Source of the DNA: an uncultured Muribaculaceae bacterium
GTDB taxonomy: Bacteria; Bacteroidota; Bacteroidia; Bacteroidales; Muribaculaceae
Assembly (NCBI GenBank): GCA_947626355.1
Contig: CANQRV010000002.1
Coordinates: 1-64,000, forward strand
Length of the DNA: 64,000 bases
Reading direction: 5' to 3'
Each line of letters begins with the position of its first letter. The first letter of the stretch is position 1. The position numbers and the translations under genes were made by a program. Under the pieces are notes generated by a model, which saw only the letters and a list, made by a program, of their open reading frames with translations, was not told the DNA's origin and did no database searches. Below, piece after piece: positions 17,401 through 24,106 of this stretch.

Positions 17401-17729
17401 GTGGCGCCGCGTGAGTCGAAGGTGACGCGGTGAGGCTGACCGCCGCGGGCGTCGACTGTATAGATAGAGCTGCCGCCGTTGCGGTCGGAAGCGTAGGCTA
17501 TGGTTCTGGAGTCGGGGCTCCATACAGGGGCCGACTCATAGGAGGGGCCGGAAGTGATGCGGCGTGCCTCGCCGCCACTGGAGTTCACTACATAGATGTC
17601 GCCCTTGTAGCCGAACGCGATCTCCCGCCCGTCGGGCGAGATCCTGACATCGCGGAGCCACAACGGCGAGATGGCGGAGACATTTGCTGCCGCCGCTGCC
17701 ATGGCAAGTGCCAGATAGATTCTCTTCAT
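14493..17729 (-). CDS. Tricorn-like protease: WD40/TolB-type propeller + PDZ + S41 peptidase
   Basis: A ~1078-residue exported serine protease. Signal peptide MKRIYLALAMAAAAANVSA; then two runs of beta-propeller repeats (SPDGREIAFGYKGDIYVV, SPDSRTIAYASDRNGGSSIYTV, SPDGKKMAFMQDRNNLMVMD); a lysine/aspartate-rich linker at ~560-592; a PDZ domain (~800-890; GPFDRATTRLKKGDIIESING); and an S41 core with VIDTRWNGGGRLHEDI and the probable nucleophile Ser ~982 in NYSNAHGTPW. The layout matches tricorn-type peptidases, which degrade peptides. The ORF track starts 58 codons earlier, but that stretch covers untranslated sequence up to the tRNA terminator, so the ATG before KRIYLALAM is used. Confidence 0.9.
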   Translation of the reverse strand: MKRIYLALAMAAAAANVSAISPLWLRDVRISPDGREIAFGYKGDIYVVNSSGGEARRITSGPSYESAPVWSPDSRTIAYASDRNGGSSIYTVDARGGQPHRVTFDSRGATPEAFTPDGKNIVYTAAIQDPAKSAMAPFGVMSELYSIPVEGGRPTQILGTPALGVSYLGDGRSFVYEDKKGFEDKWRKHHTSSITRDIWLYDANTGHHTNLTDIAGEDRNPTVGADGKTVYFLSERNGGSFNVYSMNLDNPGNVKALTDFTTHPVRFLSRGGNDLLAFTYNGELYTMRPGAKADKLKVDVVDDDLDEPSDIPFSRASEAAVSPDGKQVAFINRGEVFVTSTEYKSTKQITHTPAMEYGLSWDKDGRGLYYTSLRDGRSNIYHATIARKDDPNFSNATLVNEEPVFKADGVERSYPMVSPDGKKMAFMQDRNNLMVMDLDTKAVKPLLEHVSNYRSDGTNMEWSPDSRMIAVEVMNPSHEPYSDISIIRVADAEVIPVTRTGYFDQNPHWSADGNAVIFASERYGMRNHASWGSQSDVMMTFLNKDAYDKFRLNEEDFALLKEVEKEQKKAADDKDKADKKKKKKDDSRAETEESKEITIDREGLEERTVRLTPNSSELADYALSDDGETLYYLSAFEGGYDLWKKELRKDEVELDKKLDASPAAITKDNDGNLYLVGSTVKKYVPSSSKLTPVDISGKVKLDPAKEREAMLEYVRNEARERFYLPEMPVDWDMYVDNYRRFLPHINNNYDFASLLSELLGELNVSHSGGRYYGPGANEATASLGLLYDMTYDGDGMKVDEIIAGGPFDRATTRLKKGDIIESINGSRLEAGADASKLLNGITGKKTLVGILDPATGSRWDEVILPVSNGRTNGLLYNRWVKSREKAVDSLSNGRLGYVHIESMDDESFRRIYAKLLGEYVDKEGIVIDTRWNGGGRLHEDIEVLFSGDRYLTQEIHGRKSSEMPSRRWNKPSIMVIGEANYSNAHGTPWVYKHKKMGKLVGMPVPGTMSSVNWITLQDPTMIFGVPVVAFRTEDGTILENTQLEPDIKVANKPEDVVKGIDSQLDAAVKELLREIDSK

Positions 17730-17851
17730 GATATCGTGGTTAGAAATTTTGTGCGAATATAGCAAAATTTTTGCAGGAAACGGCCGATAAAGATGAATTA
17801 TATGCTTAAAAACCGAATTAAGGGGAAGGAAAGGGGAGTGGAGATATAGCA

Positions 17852-17880
17852 AAGGCGTCGCGTTGGGGACGCGACGCCTT
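17852..17880 (-). terminator. Terminator of the tRNA-Arg pair
   Basis: AAGGCGTCGCGT TGGGG ACGCGACGCCTT, a perfect 12-bp stem starting 4 bases past the 3' end of the second tRNA in transcription order. Confidence 0.8.
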
Positions 17881-17884
17881 CGAG

Positions 17885-17958
17885 TGACTCGTGCAGGATT
17901 CAAACCTGCAACCTTCTGATCCGTAGTCAGATGCTCTATTCAATTGAGCTAACGAGCC
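17885..17958 (-). tRNA. tRNA-Arg (anticodon ACG), promoter-distal copy
   Basis: A 74-base cloverleaf: acceptor GGCTCGT/ACGAGTC with discriminator A, D-arm GCTC-AATTGAATA-GAGC, anticodon arm TCTGA-CTACGGA-TCAGA (anticodon ACG), T-arm GCAGG-TTTGAAT-CCTGC. CCA is not encoded. The D-loop has G18-A19 and the T-loop has T56, instead of the usual G19 and C56. The internal 60 bases equal those of the copy at 17965-18038; only acceptor stem pairs 3:70 and 4:69 differ, with compensation. Confidence 0.93.
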
Positions 17959-17964
17959 TTCCAG

Positions 17965-18038
17965 TGATCCGTGCAGGATTCAAACCTGCAACCTTCTGAT
18001 CCGTAGTCAGATGCTCTATTCAATTGAGCTAACGGACC
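17965..18038 (-). tRNA. tRNA-Arg (anticodon ACG), promoter-proximal copy
   Basis: Same fold and anticodon ACG as the neighbour 6 bases away, with acceptor GGTCCGT/ACGGATC and discriminator A; CCA is not encoded. ACG, edited to ICG, would read the CGU, CGC and CGA codons. A -7 promoter box lies 27 bases upstream. Confidence 0.93.
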
Positions 18039-18064
18039 CTGAATTCGTTTCCGAATTGCGAGTG

Positions 18065-18072
18065 CAAAGTTA
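18065..18072 (-). promoter_or_regulatory. -7 promoter box (TAACTTTG) of the tRNA-Arg pair
   Basis: Minus strand TAACTTTGCACTC, 26 bases before the first tRNA. This gives the tRNAs their own promoter downstream of folB. Confidence 0.65.
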
Positions 18073-18115
18073 CGACTTTTTTTATTCCGGCAAAATATTT
18101 TTAAACAAATTTTTT

Positions 18116-18472
18116 TCAAAATTCGTATTCCACACCCGCGCTTCCTACGATTCCCGCTATCGGAGGGCTGATTTTCACTATCTTGACCGTTCCTTCGATT
18201 ATCTGCGGCCAACGGGCCATGAGACGTCCGGCAATCTCCATGGTCTTCGTCTCCAGAAGCTGTCCCTCCTCGGCCATCATCTTTTTTATCTCCTCATGGA
18301 GGTCGGCGTAGGAGATGGCGAGGCATTCCGCGGTGTCGCCCTGAATGGTCGGAGCGTCGATGGCGACGCTGACCGTGACGGAAAACTCATTTCCCACGGT
18401 CCTTTCCTGAGCGAAGACACCTATGCGGCTGTTGAAGCGGCAGTCGATGAGTGATATCCTCAGCTTTCCCAT
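18116..18472 (-). CDS. folB: Dihydroneopterin aldolase
   Basis: A 118-residue FolB that splits 7,8-dihydroneopterin to 6-hydroxymethyl-dihydropterin and glycolaldehyde in folate synthesis. The fold signature is intact: IGVFAQERTVGNEFSVTVSVAID, ISYADLHEEIKKMM, LLETKTMEIAGRLM and the lysine-bearing strand VKIVKISPPI. The gene begins 3 bases after the rpiB stop, so it is the last gene of the engB-gtrA-rpiB-folB run. The next folate step, HPPK (folK), is encoded separately at 46894. Confidence 0.93.
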   Translation of the reverse strand: MGKLRISLIDCRFNSRIGVFAQERTVGNEFSVTVSVAIDAPTIQGDTAECLAISYADLHEEIKKMMAEEGQLLETKTMEIAGRLMARWPQIIEGTVKIVKISPPIAGIVGSAGVEYEF

Positions 18473-18475
18473 AAC

Positions 18476-18952
18476 TCACACGGGAGCCACATCCGCGGTG
18501 TCGTAGCCGCAGCCGCAGCCGCTCTTGAGGGGCATCTTGTCGATGCGGCGCTGATGGCGTCCTCCCTCGAACTCCGCACCCAGATAGGCGTCGACGATCT
18601 TCCCGGCCTCATCGGTGCTGATGAATCGGCCGGGGAGCACGAGGAAATTGGCGTTGTTGTGCTGCTTGGCCAGCGCGCCGAGCTCGGGGAGCCAGCAGAG
18701 GGCTGCCCGGATGCCCTGATGCTTGTTGAGTGTCATCTGCATGCCGTTGCCGGAGCCACACATCGCTATGCCGAGGTCGCAGCGTCCGCTCTCCACAGCC
18801 TCGGCTGCCGGATGGGCGTAGTCGGCGTAGTCGCAGGAGTCGGCGCTGTTGCAGCCGAAGTCCTCCACCTCATGGCCTTTCTGCTCCAGATATTTCTTGA
18901 TCTCTTCCTTCATGGTGAAGGCCGCGTGGTCGCTTGCTATAGCTATTTTCAT
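18476..18952 (-). CDS. rpiB: Ribose-5-phosphate isomerase B
   Basis: A 158-residue RpiB/LacAB-family isomerase interconverting ribose 5-phosphate and ribulose 5-phosphate. Motifs: IASDHAAFTMKEEIKKYLEQKGHEVEDFG, DYADYAHPAAEAV, LGIAMCGSGNGMQMTLNKHQGIRAALCW (catalytic cysteine in AMCGSGNG) and NNANFLVLPGRF. The core ends at HQRRIDKM; the last ~18 residues (PLKSGCGCGYDTADVAPV) form a short cysteine-bearing tail of unknown meaning. Lies 19 bases behind gtrA. Confidence 0.95.
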   Translation of the reverse strand: MKIAIASDHAAFTMKEEIKKYLEQKGHEVEDFGCNSADSCDYADYAHPAAEAVESGRCDLGIAMCGSGNGMQMTLNKHQGIRAALCWLPELGALAKQHNNANFLVLPGRFISTDEAGKIVDAYLGAEFEGGRHQRRIDKMPLKSGCGCGYDTADVAPV

Positions 18953-18971
18953 GATATCGGTTGGTTTACGT

Positions 18972-19388
18972 TTAGTCTTTTCTCTTATTGAATATCTTGC
19001 TGGTGAAGGCGAACCTCACAAGGAAGTAGTTCACCGGTATGCATATCGCCAGCGCGGGCAGTAGGGCCAGCGTATTGCCCACGATTCCCTTGAAGATCGC
19101 CACGAGTCCGGTCTGGAGGCCCATGTTCACAAGATGGGAGAGCGTGAAGCCGAGCCCGTTCTTGGCGTTGGGGCGCGTATGGAAGGTGAAGTAGCTTGAA
19201 AGGAAATAATTGCAGATGAAGCTGATTGCGTAGCTGATCATGGTTGATGGCACCGCCGGCACCTTCACTGCCTCCACAAACACCACGTAGATGCCGTATT
19301 GAAGCACTGTGGCCACAAAGCCCACCATAGCGAACCGCATCACCTCCGCCAGCCTGCTGTTGCCTGTTATCAGTCTTTTAAGGTTCAT
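18972..19388 (-). CDS. GtrA-family membrane protein
   Basis: A 138-residue inner-membrane protein with four predicted helices ([79 protein letters not shown]). GtrA proteins are thought to help move lipid-linked sugars across the membrane for surface glycan modification. The start overlaps the end of engB by 11 bases. No glycosyltransferase is adjacent; the DPM1-like enzyme at 6868 is a possible functional partner only by inference. Confidence 0.85.
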   Translation of the reverse strand: MNLKRLITGNSRLAEVMRFAMVGFVATVLQYGIYVVFVEAVKVPAVPSTMISYAISFICNYFLSSYFTFHTRPNAKNGLGFTLSHLVNMGLQTGLVAIFKGIVGNTLALLPALAICIPVNYFLVRFAFTSKIFNKRKD

Positions 19389-20028
19389 TGTTATTGTCCT
19401 GGGTTTTCTCTTCCTCCCGGCATGCCTCGGCCACCGCGCGGTTGGTGGCCTCTATGTAGTCGAGCAGCTCGTCGCGTCCCTTGCGCGAGCTCGACGAGGT
19501 GACGAACACAGGCGGGAGCGCCTCCCACTCCTCCTCGAGCTTCTTCTTATAGTCAGCCACCATCTTGGCTCCGGCCGTGGCGCTGAGTTTGTCGGCCTTG
19601 GTGAAGACAATGGCGAAAGGCACTCCGTTCTCGCCGAGCCACGTTATGAACTCGAGGTCTATCTTCTGCGGAGCGTGGCGGATGTCGATCAGCACGAATA
19701 GCAGCGTCATCTGCTCGCGTCCGAGGATATACGACTTGATGAGGCGGCTGATCTCCTCGCGCTGCTTCTTGCCGCGCGCCGCGTAGCCGTAGCCCGGGAG
19801 GTCGACGATATACCATTCGCCTCCGTTGATGTTGAAATGATTGATAAGCAGCGTCTTGCCGGGCGTCTGGCTTGTCTTGGCCAGCCCTCTGACGCCTGTC
19901 AGCATATTGATAAGCGACGATTTGCCGACATTGCTTCGCCCTATGAAGGCGTATTCCGGCACTTTCGTGGACGGACATTTCCTCACGTCGACATTGCTTA
20001 TCTCGTAGTTGGCTCTCTTGATTTCCAT
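19378..20028 (-). CDS. engB: Ribosome-biogenesis GTPase EngB/YsxC
   Basis: A ~216-residue GTPase needed for 50S ribosome assembly. G1 GRSNVGKS (residues 30-37), G3 DLPGYGYA, G4 TKAD and G5-like SSSS are all present. The ORF track starts one codon earlier at a GTG; I prefer the ATG at 20028. The promoter box TAACTTTG (20034-20041) ends only five bases before this ATG, so the message should be nearly leaderless. First gene of the engB-gtrA-rpiB-folB run. Confidence 0.95.
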   Translation of the reverse strand: MEIKRANYEISNVDVRKCPSTKVPEYAFIGRSNVGKSSLINMLTGVRGLAKTSQTPGKTLLINHFNINGGEWYIVDLPGYGYAARGKKQREEISRLIKSYILGREQMTLLFVLIDIRHAPQKIDLEFITWLGENGVPFAIVFTKADKLSATAGAKMVADYKKKLEEEWEALPPVFVTSSSSRKGRDELLDYIEATNRAVAEACREEEKTQDNNNEP

Positions 20029-20033
20029 CACTG

Positions 20034-20041
20034 CAAAGTTA
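20034..20041 (-). promoter_or_regulatory. -7 promoter box (TAACTTTG) of engB, leaderless spacing
   Basis: Minus strand TAACTTTG-CAGTG-ATG. Transcription from this box should start at or within a base or two of the ATG. Confidence 0.7.
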
Positions 20042-20111
20042 ATAATTTATATTTAAAAAATTGATTTTTTACATATAAAACAATCTTTGCGGCGGAAATG
20101 CCGACATCGGG

Positions 20112-21500
20112 TCAGGGCTCCGATCCGAAAAAGAGGGCGTGTATCAGTCCTAATGCCTTCTCCATGTCGTCGAGGCTCACCACGAATGTCATCGTGGTCT
20201 CCGAGCTGCCGGCCGAATAAGCCTTGGGGGTGATTCCGTTGCGCAGCAGCGTGTTGATGATGCGCGCCGCGGCCCTCAGCTCTGACTTTATATGCTCGCC
20301 CACAACGGCTATCGTGGCGAGACCTGTCTCGAGGCCGATGTCGCTGATCTCTCCCGTGGAGAGCTCGGGAGCGAACTCCTGACGCAGCGCCTCCACGGTG
20401 GCCTGGGCATCGCTTTGTCCTACGGCGAAGGAGAAGCGCGGCTGGCGAGGGTCGTCATATTCCGGCTGCGCCACGAGATAGACGCTGATGCCCTTTCTCG
20501 CCAGGGCGTTGAAGGTGCGTGTGTTGATCTTCGCCACATTGCCCGCAGCTTTGCCGCTGAGTGTGGCCATACATGTGTTCTTGAGCGAGGAGACCCCTTT
20601 CACCGGGCCGGAGTCATGCCCCACATTGTCGGAGATAAGCGTGCCGGGTGCCTTGCTGTTGAAGGTGTTGAGAATCCTGATGGGGATGTTCTTGTGGAAT
20701 ACCGGGTAGATGGTGGGGGGATAGATCACCTTGGCGCCGAAGCTGCAGAGCTCCATGCTCTCCACAAACGACATCTCGGGGATGATGCGGGCCTGCGGGA
20801 TGATGCGCGGGTCGGAAGTCATGAAGCCGTCGACGTCGGTCCATATCTCGAGGCTGTCGGCGTCGAGCGCCGCGGCTATGAGGGCGGCCGTGAAGTCGCT
20901 GCCTCCGCGCCCGAGGTTGGTGATCTCGCCGCTGTCGCGGTCGGTGGATATGAAACCGCCGGCTATCGCCACGCGCTCTGTCATCCCGGCGAATTCCTTC
21001 CGTATGAGCTCCGTGGTGAGCGCCGAGTCGGCGATGTTCTTGCCAAACCATTTTTCCGTCTTCACGAAATCGGGGGAGTAGTGGAGCCGGGCGCCGGGTA
21101 TCATGTCGGCGACAATCACCGACGACATCCTCTCGCCGAAGCTCACCACATTGTCGAGGGTCTTCTCCGAGGCCTCGCCGAGCAGGTAGATGCCGTCGTA
21201 GAGTCGCCGCAGGTCGGCGAGCAGCGAGCCCACCCTCTCCCGGGTCGACTGACGGACACCGGCGACTACCACCTCTTCTATTATATTGTAGTGGCGCGCC
21301 TCGATGGCGTCCATCTCGACCGAATATTCCTTTTTGCCTCCGGCGGCGAGCGACGCGGTGGCCAGCAGGCGGTCGGTAAGGCCGCCGAGGGCCGACACCA
21401 CCACGATGCAGCCTGGCTCGAGGGAGCCCACTATTTCCTTCACGTTTCTAAGGCTGGCGGCCGTGCCTACTGAGGTGCCGCCGAATTTCAACACTTTCAT
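20112..21500 (-). CDS. lysC: Aspartokinase (monofunctional)
   Basis: A 462-residue aspartate kinase catalysing the first step of lysine, threonine and methionine synthesis. The kinase domain starts MKVLKFGGTSVG and contains SFGERMSSVIVAD, GFISTDRDSGEITNLGRGGSDFTAALIAAALDADSLEIWTDVDGFMTSDPR and SFGAKVIYPPTI. Two ACT domains follow from ~residue 310 (KNTCMATLSGKAAGN to LIHALFFGS), indicating feedback control by an amino acid. There is no homoserine dehydrogenase fusion. A -7 box lies only 8 bases before the ATG. Confidence 0.95.
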   Translation of the reverse strand: MKVLKFGGTSVGTAASLRNVKEIVGSLEPGCIVVVSALGGLTDRLLATASLAAGGKKEYSVEMDAIEARHYNIIEEVVVAGVRQSTRERVGSLLADLRRLYDGIYLLGEASEKTLDNVVSFGERMSSVIVADMIPGARLHYSPDFVKTEKWFGKNIADSALTTELIRKEFAGMTERVAIAGGFISTDRDSGEITNLGRGGSDFTAALIAAALDADSLEIWTDVDGFMTSDPRIIPQARIIPEMSFVESMELCSFGAKVIYPPTIYPVFHKNIPIRILNTFNSKAPGTLISDNVGHDSGPVKGVSSLKNTCMATLSGKAAGNVAKINTRTFNALARKGISVYLVAQPEYDDPRQPRFSFAVGQSDAQATVEALRQEFAPELSTGEISDIGLETGLATIAVVGEHIKSELRAAARIINTLLRNGITPKAYSAGSSETTMTFVVSLDDMEKALGLIHALFFGSEP

Positions 21501-21508
21501 ACAAGCTG

Positions 21509-21516
21509 CAAAGTTA
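21509..21516 (-). promoter_or_regulatory. -7 promoter box (TAACTTTG) of lysC
   Basis: Minus strand TAACTTTG-CAGCTTGT-ATG: eight bases to the start codon, so the untranslated leader would be only a few bases and leaves no room for a leader-peptide or riboswitch control. Confidence 0.7.
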
Positions 21517-21591
21517 ATAACTGTAAATGAATCTGCAATTGCACATCCTTTTTTTTTATCGACAATTGTTTCTCCGACGGATTTTTTTGCT

Positions 21592-21599
21592 TAATTTTG
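21592..21599 (+). promoter_or_regulatory. -7 promoter box (TAATTTTG) of yqgE
   Basis: TAATTTTG with a TTG about 20 bases upstream (in CAATTGTTTC) as -33 element; 28 bases before the ATG. Confidence 0.6.
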
Positions 21600-21627
21600 T
21601 TATTATTTCATCAATGCTTATACTATC

Positions 21628-22227
21628 ATGGATATCGACGCTTTCCTTTACGGCAACTCTTCGGTTGAGCCCAATCCGCTGCGCGGCCAGTTGCTCGTGG
21701 CCGAGCCGATGCTCTCGGGCGATGTGTTCGAGCGCGCGGTGGTGGTAATGCTTGATGTCGACAGGCAGCTCGGGCATCTCGGCCTGGTGCTCAATAAGCC
21801 CCTCAACACCACCCTCCGGGAGCTCGCTCCCTCCTGGAGCCCCGACGTGCATCTTCCCGTGTTCTGCGGAGGTCCCGTCGATCTCCAGCGCCTCTTCGTG
21901 CTCCACACTCTCGGCGACGTCATAAAGGGGGCCTCGAAAGTGACCGACGGCCTTTATGTGGGCGGCGACCTTCACTCGATCATGGACTATGTGGAATATG
22001 ACGGCGACGTGGAGGGGAAGATGAGGTTCTTCCTCGGTTACAGCGGATGGTCGAAAGACCAGCTCCAGTCGGAGATCATCCGCCACAGCTGGGCCGTGGA
22101 TTCCGCTCCCGACTATTCCACTCTCCTCACCGGCTATGGCGAGGGATACTGGCGCCGCGAGGTGACCCGTCTGGGTGAGAACTACCGCAGCTGGCTCTCC
22201 GTGCCCTCCGATCCGGCGCTCAACTGA
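21628..22227 (+). CDS. YqgE/AlgH family protein
   Basis: A 199-residue member of the YqgE/AlgH (DUF179) family: GQLLVAEPMLSGDVFERAVVVMLD, LGLVLNKPLNTTLREL, FCGGPVDLQRLFVLHTLG and RFFLGYSGWSKDQLQSEI are the family blocks. The biochemical role is not established; it is soluble and widespread. Its 3' end overlaps the convergent acetyltransferase gene by 46 bases. Confidence 0.92.
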   Translation: MDIDAFLYGNSSVEPNPLRGQLLVAEPMLSGDVFERAVVVMLDVDRQLGHLGLVLNKPLNTTLRELAPSWSPDVHLPVFCGGPVDLQRLFVLHTLGDVIKGASKVTDGLYVGGDLHSIMDYVEYDGDVEGKMRFFLGYSGWSKDQLQSEIIRHSWAVDSAPDYSTLLTGYGEGYWRREVTRLGENYRSWLSVPSDPALN

Positions 22228-22772
22228 CCGCTGTCGCCGCGCAGCATCCGCTGCACCACCACCACATCCTCCATACCCGCCGATGTGCGCTGCCATGCGC
22301 GCATCATTCCCGCCTCTCGGTAGCCGCAGCCGGCAAACAGCCGTCGGCTCACGGCGTTCGACACCCTGATGCGTGCCGCCACGCTCGTCAGCCCGAGGCG
22401 TCGCGACGCGTAGCCCGTAAGCAGCTCCACCACTCTTCGGCCGATGCCTCTCCCGCGCATACGGGGGAGGATATACACCGCCGCGTAGGCGTTCATGTTT
22501 CGGCGTGATATGCCGTAGAGGTCGGCGATACCCGCCGGCTCGCCGCTCTCCGTGTCTATGGCGATCAGCCTCAGCTGTCCGTCGGCGAAAGGGTCGGCCC
22601 TGTAGCTGCGCGCGTATTCCTCGAGGGTATGCATGGAGTAGGGGGCTACGGTGTCGCCGTCGTCCCATGCCTCGGCATCGTTCTCCACCTCATAGAGCAG
22701 GGCCGCGTCGCCCGGCTCCAGGGCCCGCAGGGCGAGTTTCCTTATGTCGTTTGCCCGGTGATTACATTCCAT
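22182..22772 (-). CDS. GNAT-family N-acetyltransferase
   Basis: A 196-residue acetyltransferase of the RimJ/RimL-like group: [19 protein letters not shown] at the start, [26 protein letters not shown] (acetyl-CoA loop R-G-R-G-I-G) and [23 protein letters not shown]-like motif D region. The substrate is unknown. The last ~20 residues are low-complexity and overlap yqgE. Its start overlaps the recR stop by 11 bases, so it is the second gene of a recR-GNAT operon. Confidence 0.85.
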   Translation of the reverse strand: MECNHRANDIRKLALRALEPGDAALLYEVENDAEAWDDGDTVAPYSMHTLEEYARSYRADPFADGQLRLIAIDTESGEPAGIADLYGISRRNMNAYAAVYILPRMRGRGIGRRVVELLTGYASRRLGLTSVAARIRVSNAVSRRLFAGCGYREAGMMRAWQRTSAGMEDVVVVQRMLRGDSGQLSAGSEGTESQLR

Positions 22773-23391
22773 CGCTTATCGTGTCTGAGAAAAGCACCCT
22801 GTCCTGTATCGAGCGGCCGAGGGTCAGCTCGTCGGCATATTCCAGCTCGTTGCCCATGCTCAGACCGCGGGCAAGCATCGTGATCTTCACAGGATAGGCC
22901 TTCAGGCGCCGGTAGATGTAATAGTTGGTGGTGTCGCCCTCGATTGTGGGGCTCAGGGCGAGGATCACCTCGTTGATGTCGCCGGCAGCCACCCTCTCCA
23001 CGAGCGAGTCGATAGCCAGGTCGCCCGGGCCTATGCCCTCGATGGGGGAGATGAGGCCGCCCAGCACGTGATAGCGCCCGCGGTGGCTGTGGGTGGACTC
23101 TATCGTGATCACGTCCTTCACGTTCTCCACCACGCAGATCGTGGCGCTGTCGCGGCGTGTGTCGGAGCAGATGGCACATGTCTCGACGTCGCTGATGTTG
23201 TGGCAGACGCGGCAATAGCGGATGTCGCGTCTCATCTCGATGATGGCGTTGCCAAGCGCCTCAGCCTCCGTGGCGTCGCGACGCAGAAGGTGGAGGGCCA
23301 GACGAAGCGCCGTCTTGCGTCCGATGCCCGGCAGTTTCGATAGTTCGGTCACCGCATTCTCCAGAAGCGGCGAGTTATATTGCTCTTGCAT
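22762..23391 (-). CDS. recR: Recombination mediator RecR
   Basis: A 209-residue RecR acting with RecO/RecF to load RecA on gapped DNA. It has the N-terminal helix-hairpin-helix ([17 protein letters not shown]), a C4 zinc finger (C60, C63, C72, C75), a Toprim domain ([32 protein letters not shown]) and a C-terminal [23 protein letters not shown]. The ATG sits 4 bases after a TAACTTTG box. Confidence 0.97.
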   Translation of the reverse strand: MQEQYNSPLLENAVTELSKLPGIGRKTALRLALHLLRRDATEAEALGNAIIEMRRDIRYCRVCHNISDVETCAICSDTRRDSATICVVENVKDVITIESTHSHRGRYHVLGGLISPIEGIGPGDLAIDSLVERVAAGDINEVILALSPTIEGDTTNYYIYRRLKAYPVKITMLARGLSMGNELEYADELTLGRSIQDRVLFSDTISDGM

Positions 23392-23395
23392 GGTG

Positions 23396-23403
23396 CAAAG
23401 TTA
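23396..23403 (-). promoter_or_regulatory. -7 promoter box (TAACTTTG) of recR, leaderless spacing
   Basis: Minus strand TAACTTTG-CACC-ATG; the transcript should start at or next to the initiation codon. Confidence 0.7.
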
Positions 23404-23484
23404 GCTATTTACTCCCTATCCGCAAAATTCCCTGCATCCGGCCGTGATGGCCCCCTTCAGCTTTGACCATATCGGGATTTTGAT

Positions 23485-23492
23485 TACTTTTG
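23485..23492 (+). promoter_or_regulatory. -7 promoter box (TACTTTTG) of ruvA-sprA
   Basis: TACTTTTG with TTTG (23462-23465) about 20 bases upstream as -33 element; 26 bases before the ruvA ATG. Confidence 0.65.
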
Positions 23493-23518
23493 CAGCGTAA
23501 TTCACACCGACAACCGTT

Positions 23519-24106
23519 ATGATCTACTATATCTCGGGCAAAATCGCCGAGCTCACACCCACCTATTGCGTGATAGACTGCGGAGGGATAGGGTATGATA
23601 TCAACATCACCCTCATCGACTACAGCACCCTCAATTCCGGAGCGGCCGGCTCCGCGAAGCTCTTTATCCACGAGAGCATACGCGAGGACGCCCATCTGCT
23701 CTACGGATTCCTCACCGAGACGGAGCGCGAGCTCTTCCGCCTGCTTATAGGAGTGAGTGGCGTAGGCCCCAACACCGCCCGGCTAATCCTCTCCGCCCTC
23801 ACCGCCGACCAGCTCCGCGGGGCCATCGCCTCCGGCAACGACTCCGCCCTAAAGGCCGTGAAGGGGGTCGGTGTCAAGACCGCGCAAAGAATAATTGTAG
23901 ACCTGAAGGATAAAATAAAAGATGATGCAGGAGCGTTTATTTCAAGTGCTCCTGTGGCCGGCGAGGCCTACGACGACGCCCTGGCTGCCCTGGTGATGCT
24001 CGGCTTCACCCAGCAGCAGAGCCAGAAGGCGCTGAAGAAGCTTTTCGCCTCCGACCCGGCCATGAGCACGGAAAAGGCCATTAAAGAGGCCCTGAAGTTG
24101 CTCTGA
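23519..24106 (+). CDS. ruvA: Holliday junction branch-migration protein RuvA
   Basis: A 195-residue RuvA that binds four-way junctions and recruits RuvB. OB-fold domain I ([30 protein letters not shown]), tandem helix-hairpin-helix motifs ([38 protein letters not shown]) and the C-terminal domain III ([22 protein letters not shown]) are in order. The stop is followed immediately by the sprA ATG (TGAATG), so the two share a message. Confidence 0.97.
   Translation: MIYYISGKIAELTPTYCVIDCGGIGYDINITLIDYSTLNSGAAGSAKLFIHESIREDAHLLYGFLTETERELFRLLIGVSGVGPNTARLILSALTADQLRGAIASGNDSALKAVKGVGVKTAQRIIVDLKDKIKDDAGAFISSAPVAGEAYDDALAALVMLGFTQQQSQKALKKLFASDPAMSTEKAIKEALKLL

Noticed and set aside
14493-17903. 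1136-residue form of the tricorn-like protease
   Set aside because: The extra 58 codons precede a perfect signal peptide and run back to the tRNA terminator.
17885-18038. tRNA pair as attachment site of an integrated element
   Set aside because: The 60-base direct repeat is inside two complete adjacent tRNAs only 6 bases apart; there is no integrase or foreign segment between or beside them.
20292-21473. 393-codon plus-strand ORF
   Set aside because: Antisense to aspartokinase over almost its whole length; no domain or promoter of its own.
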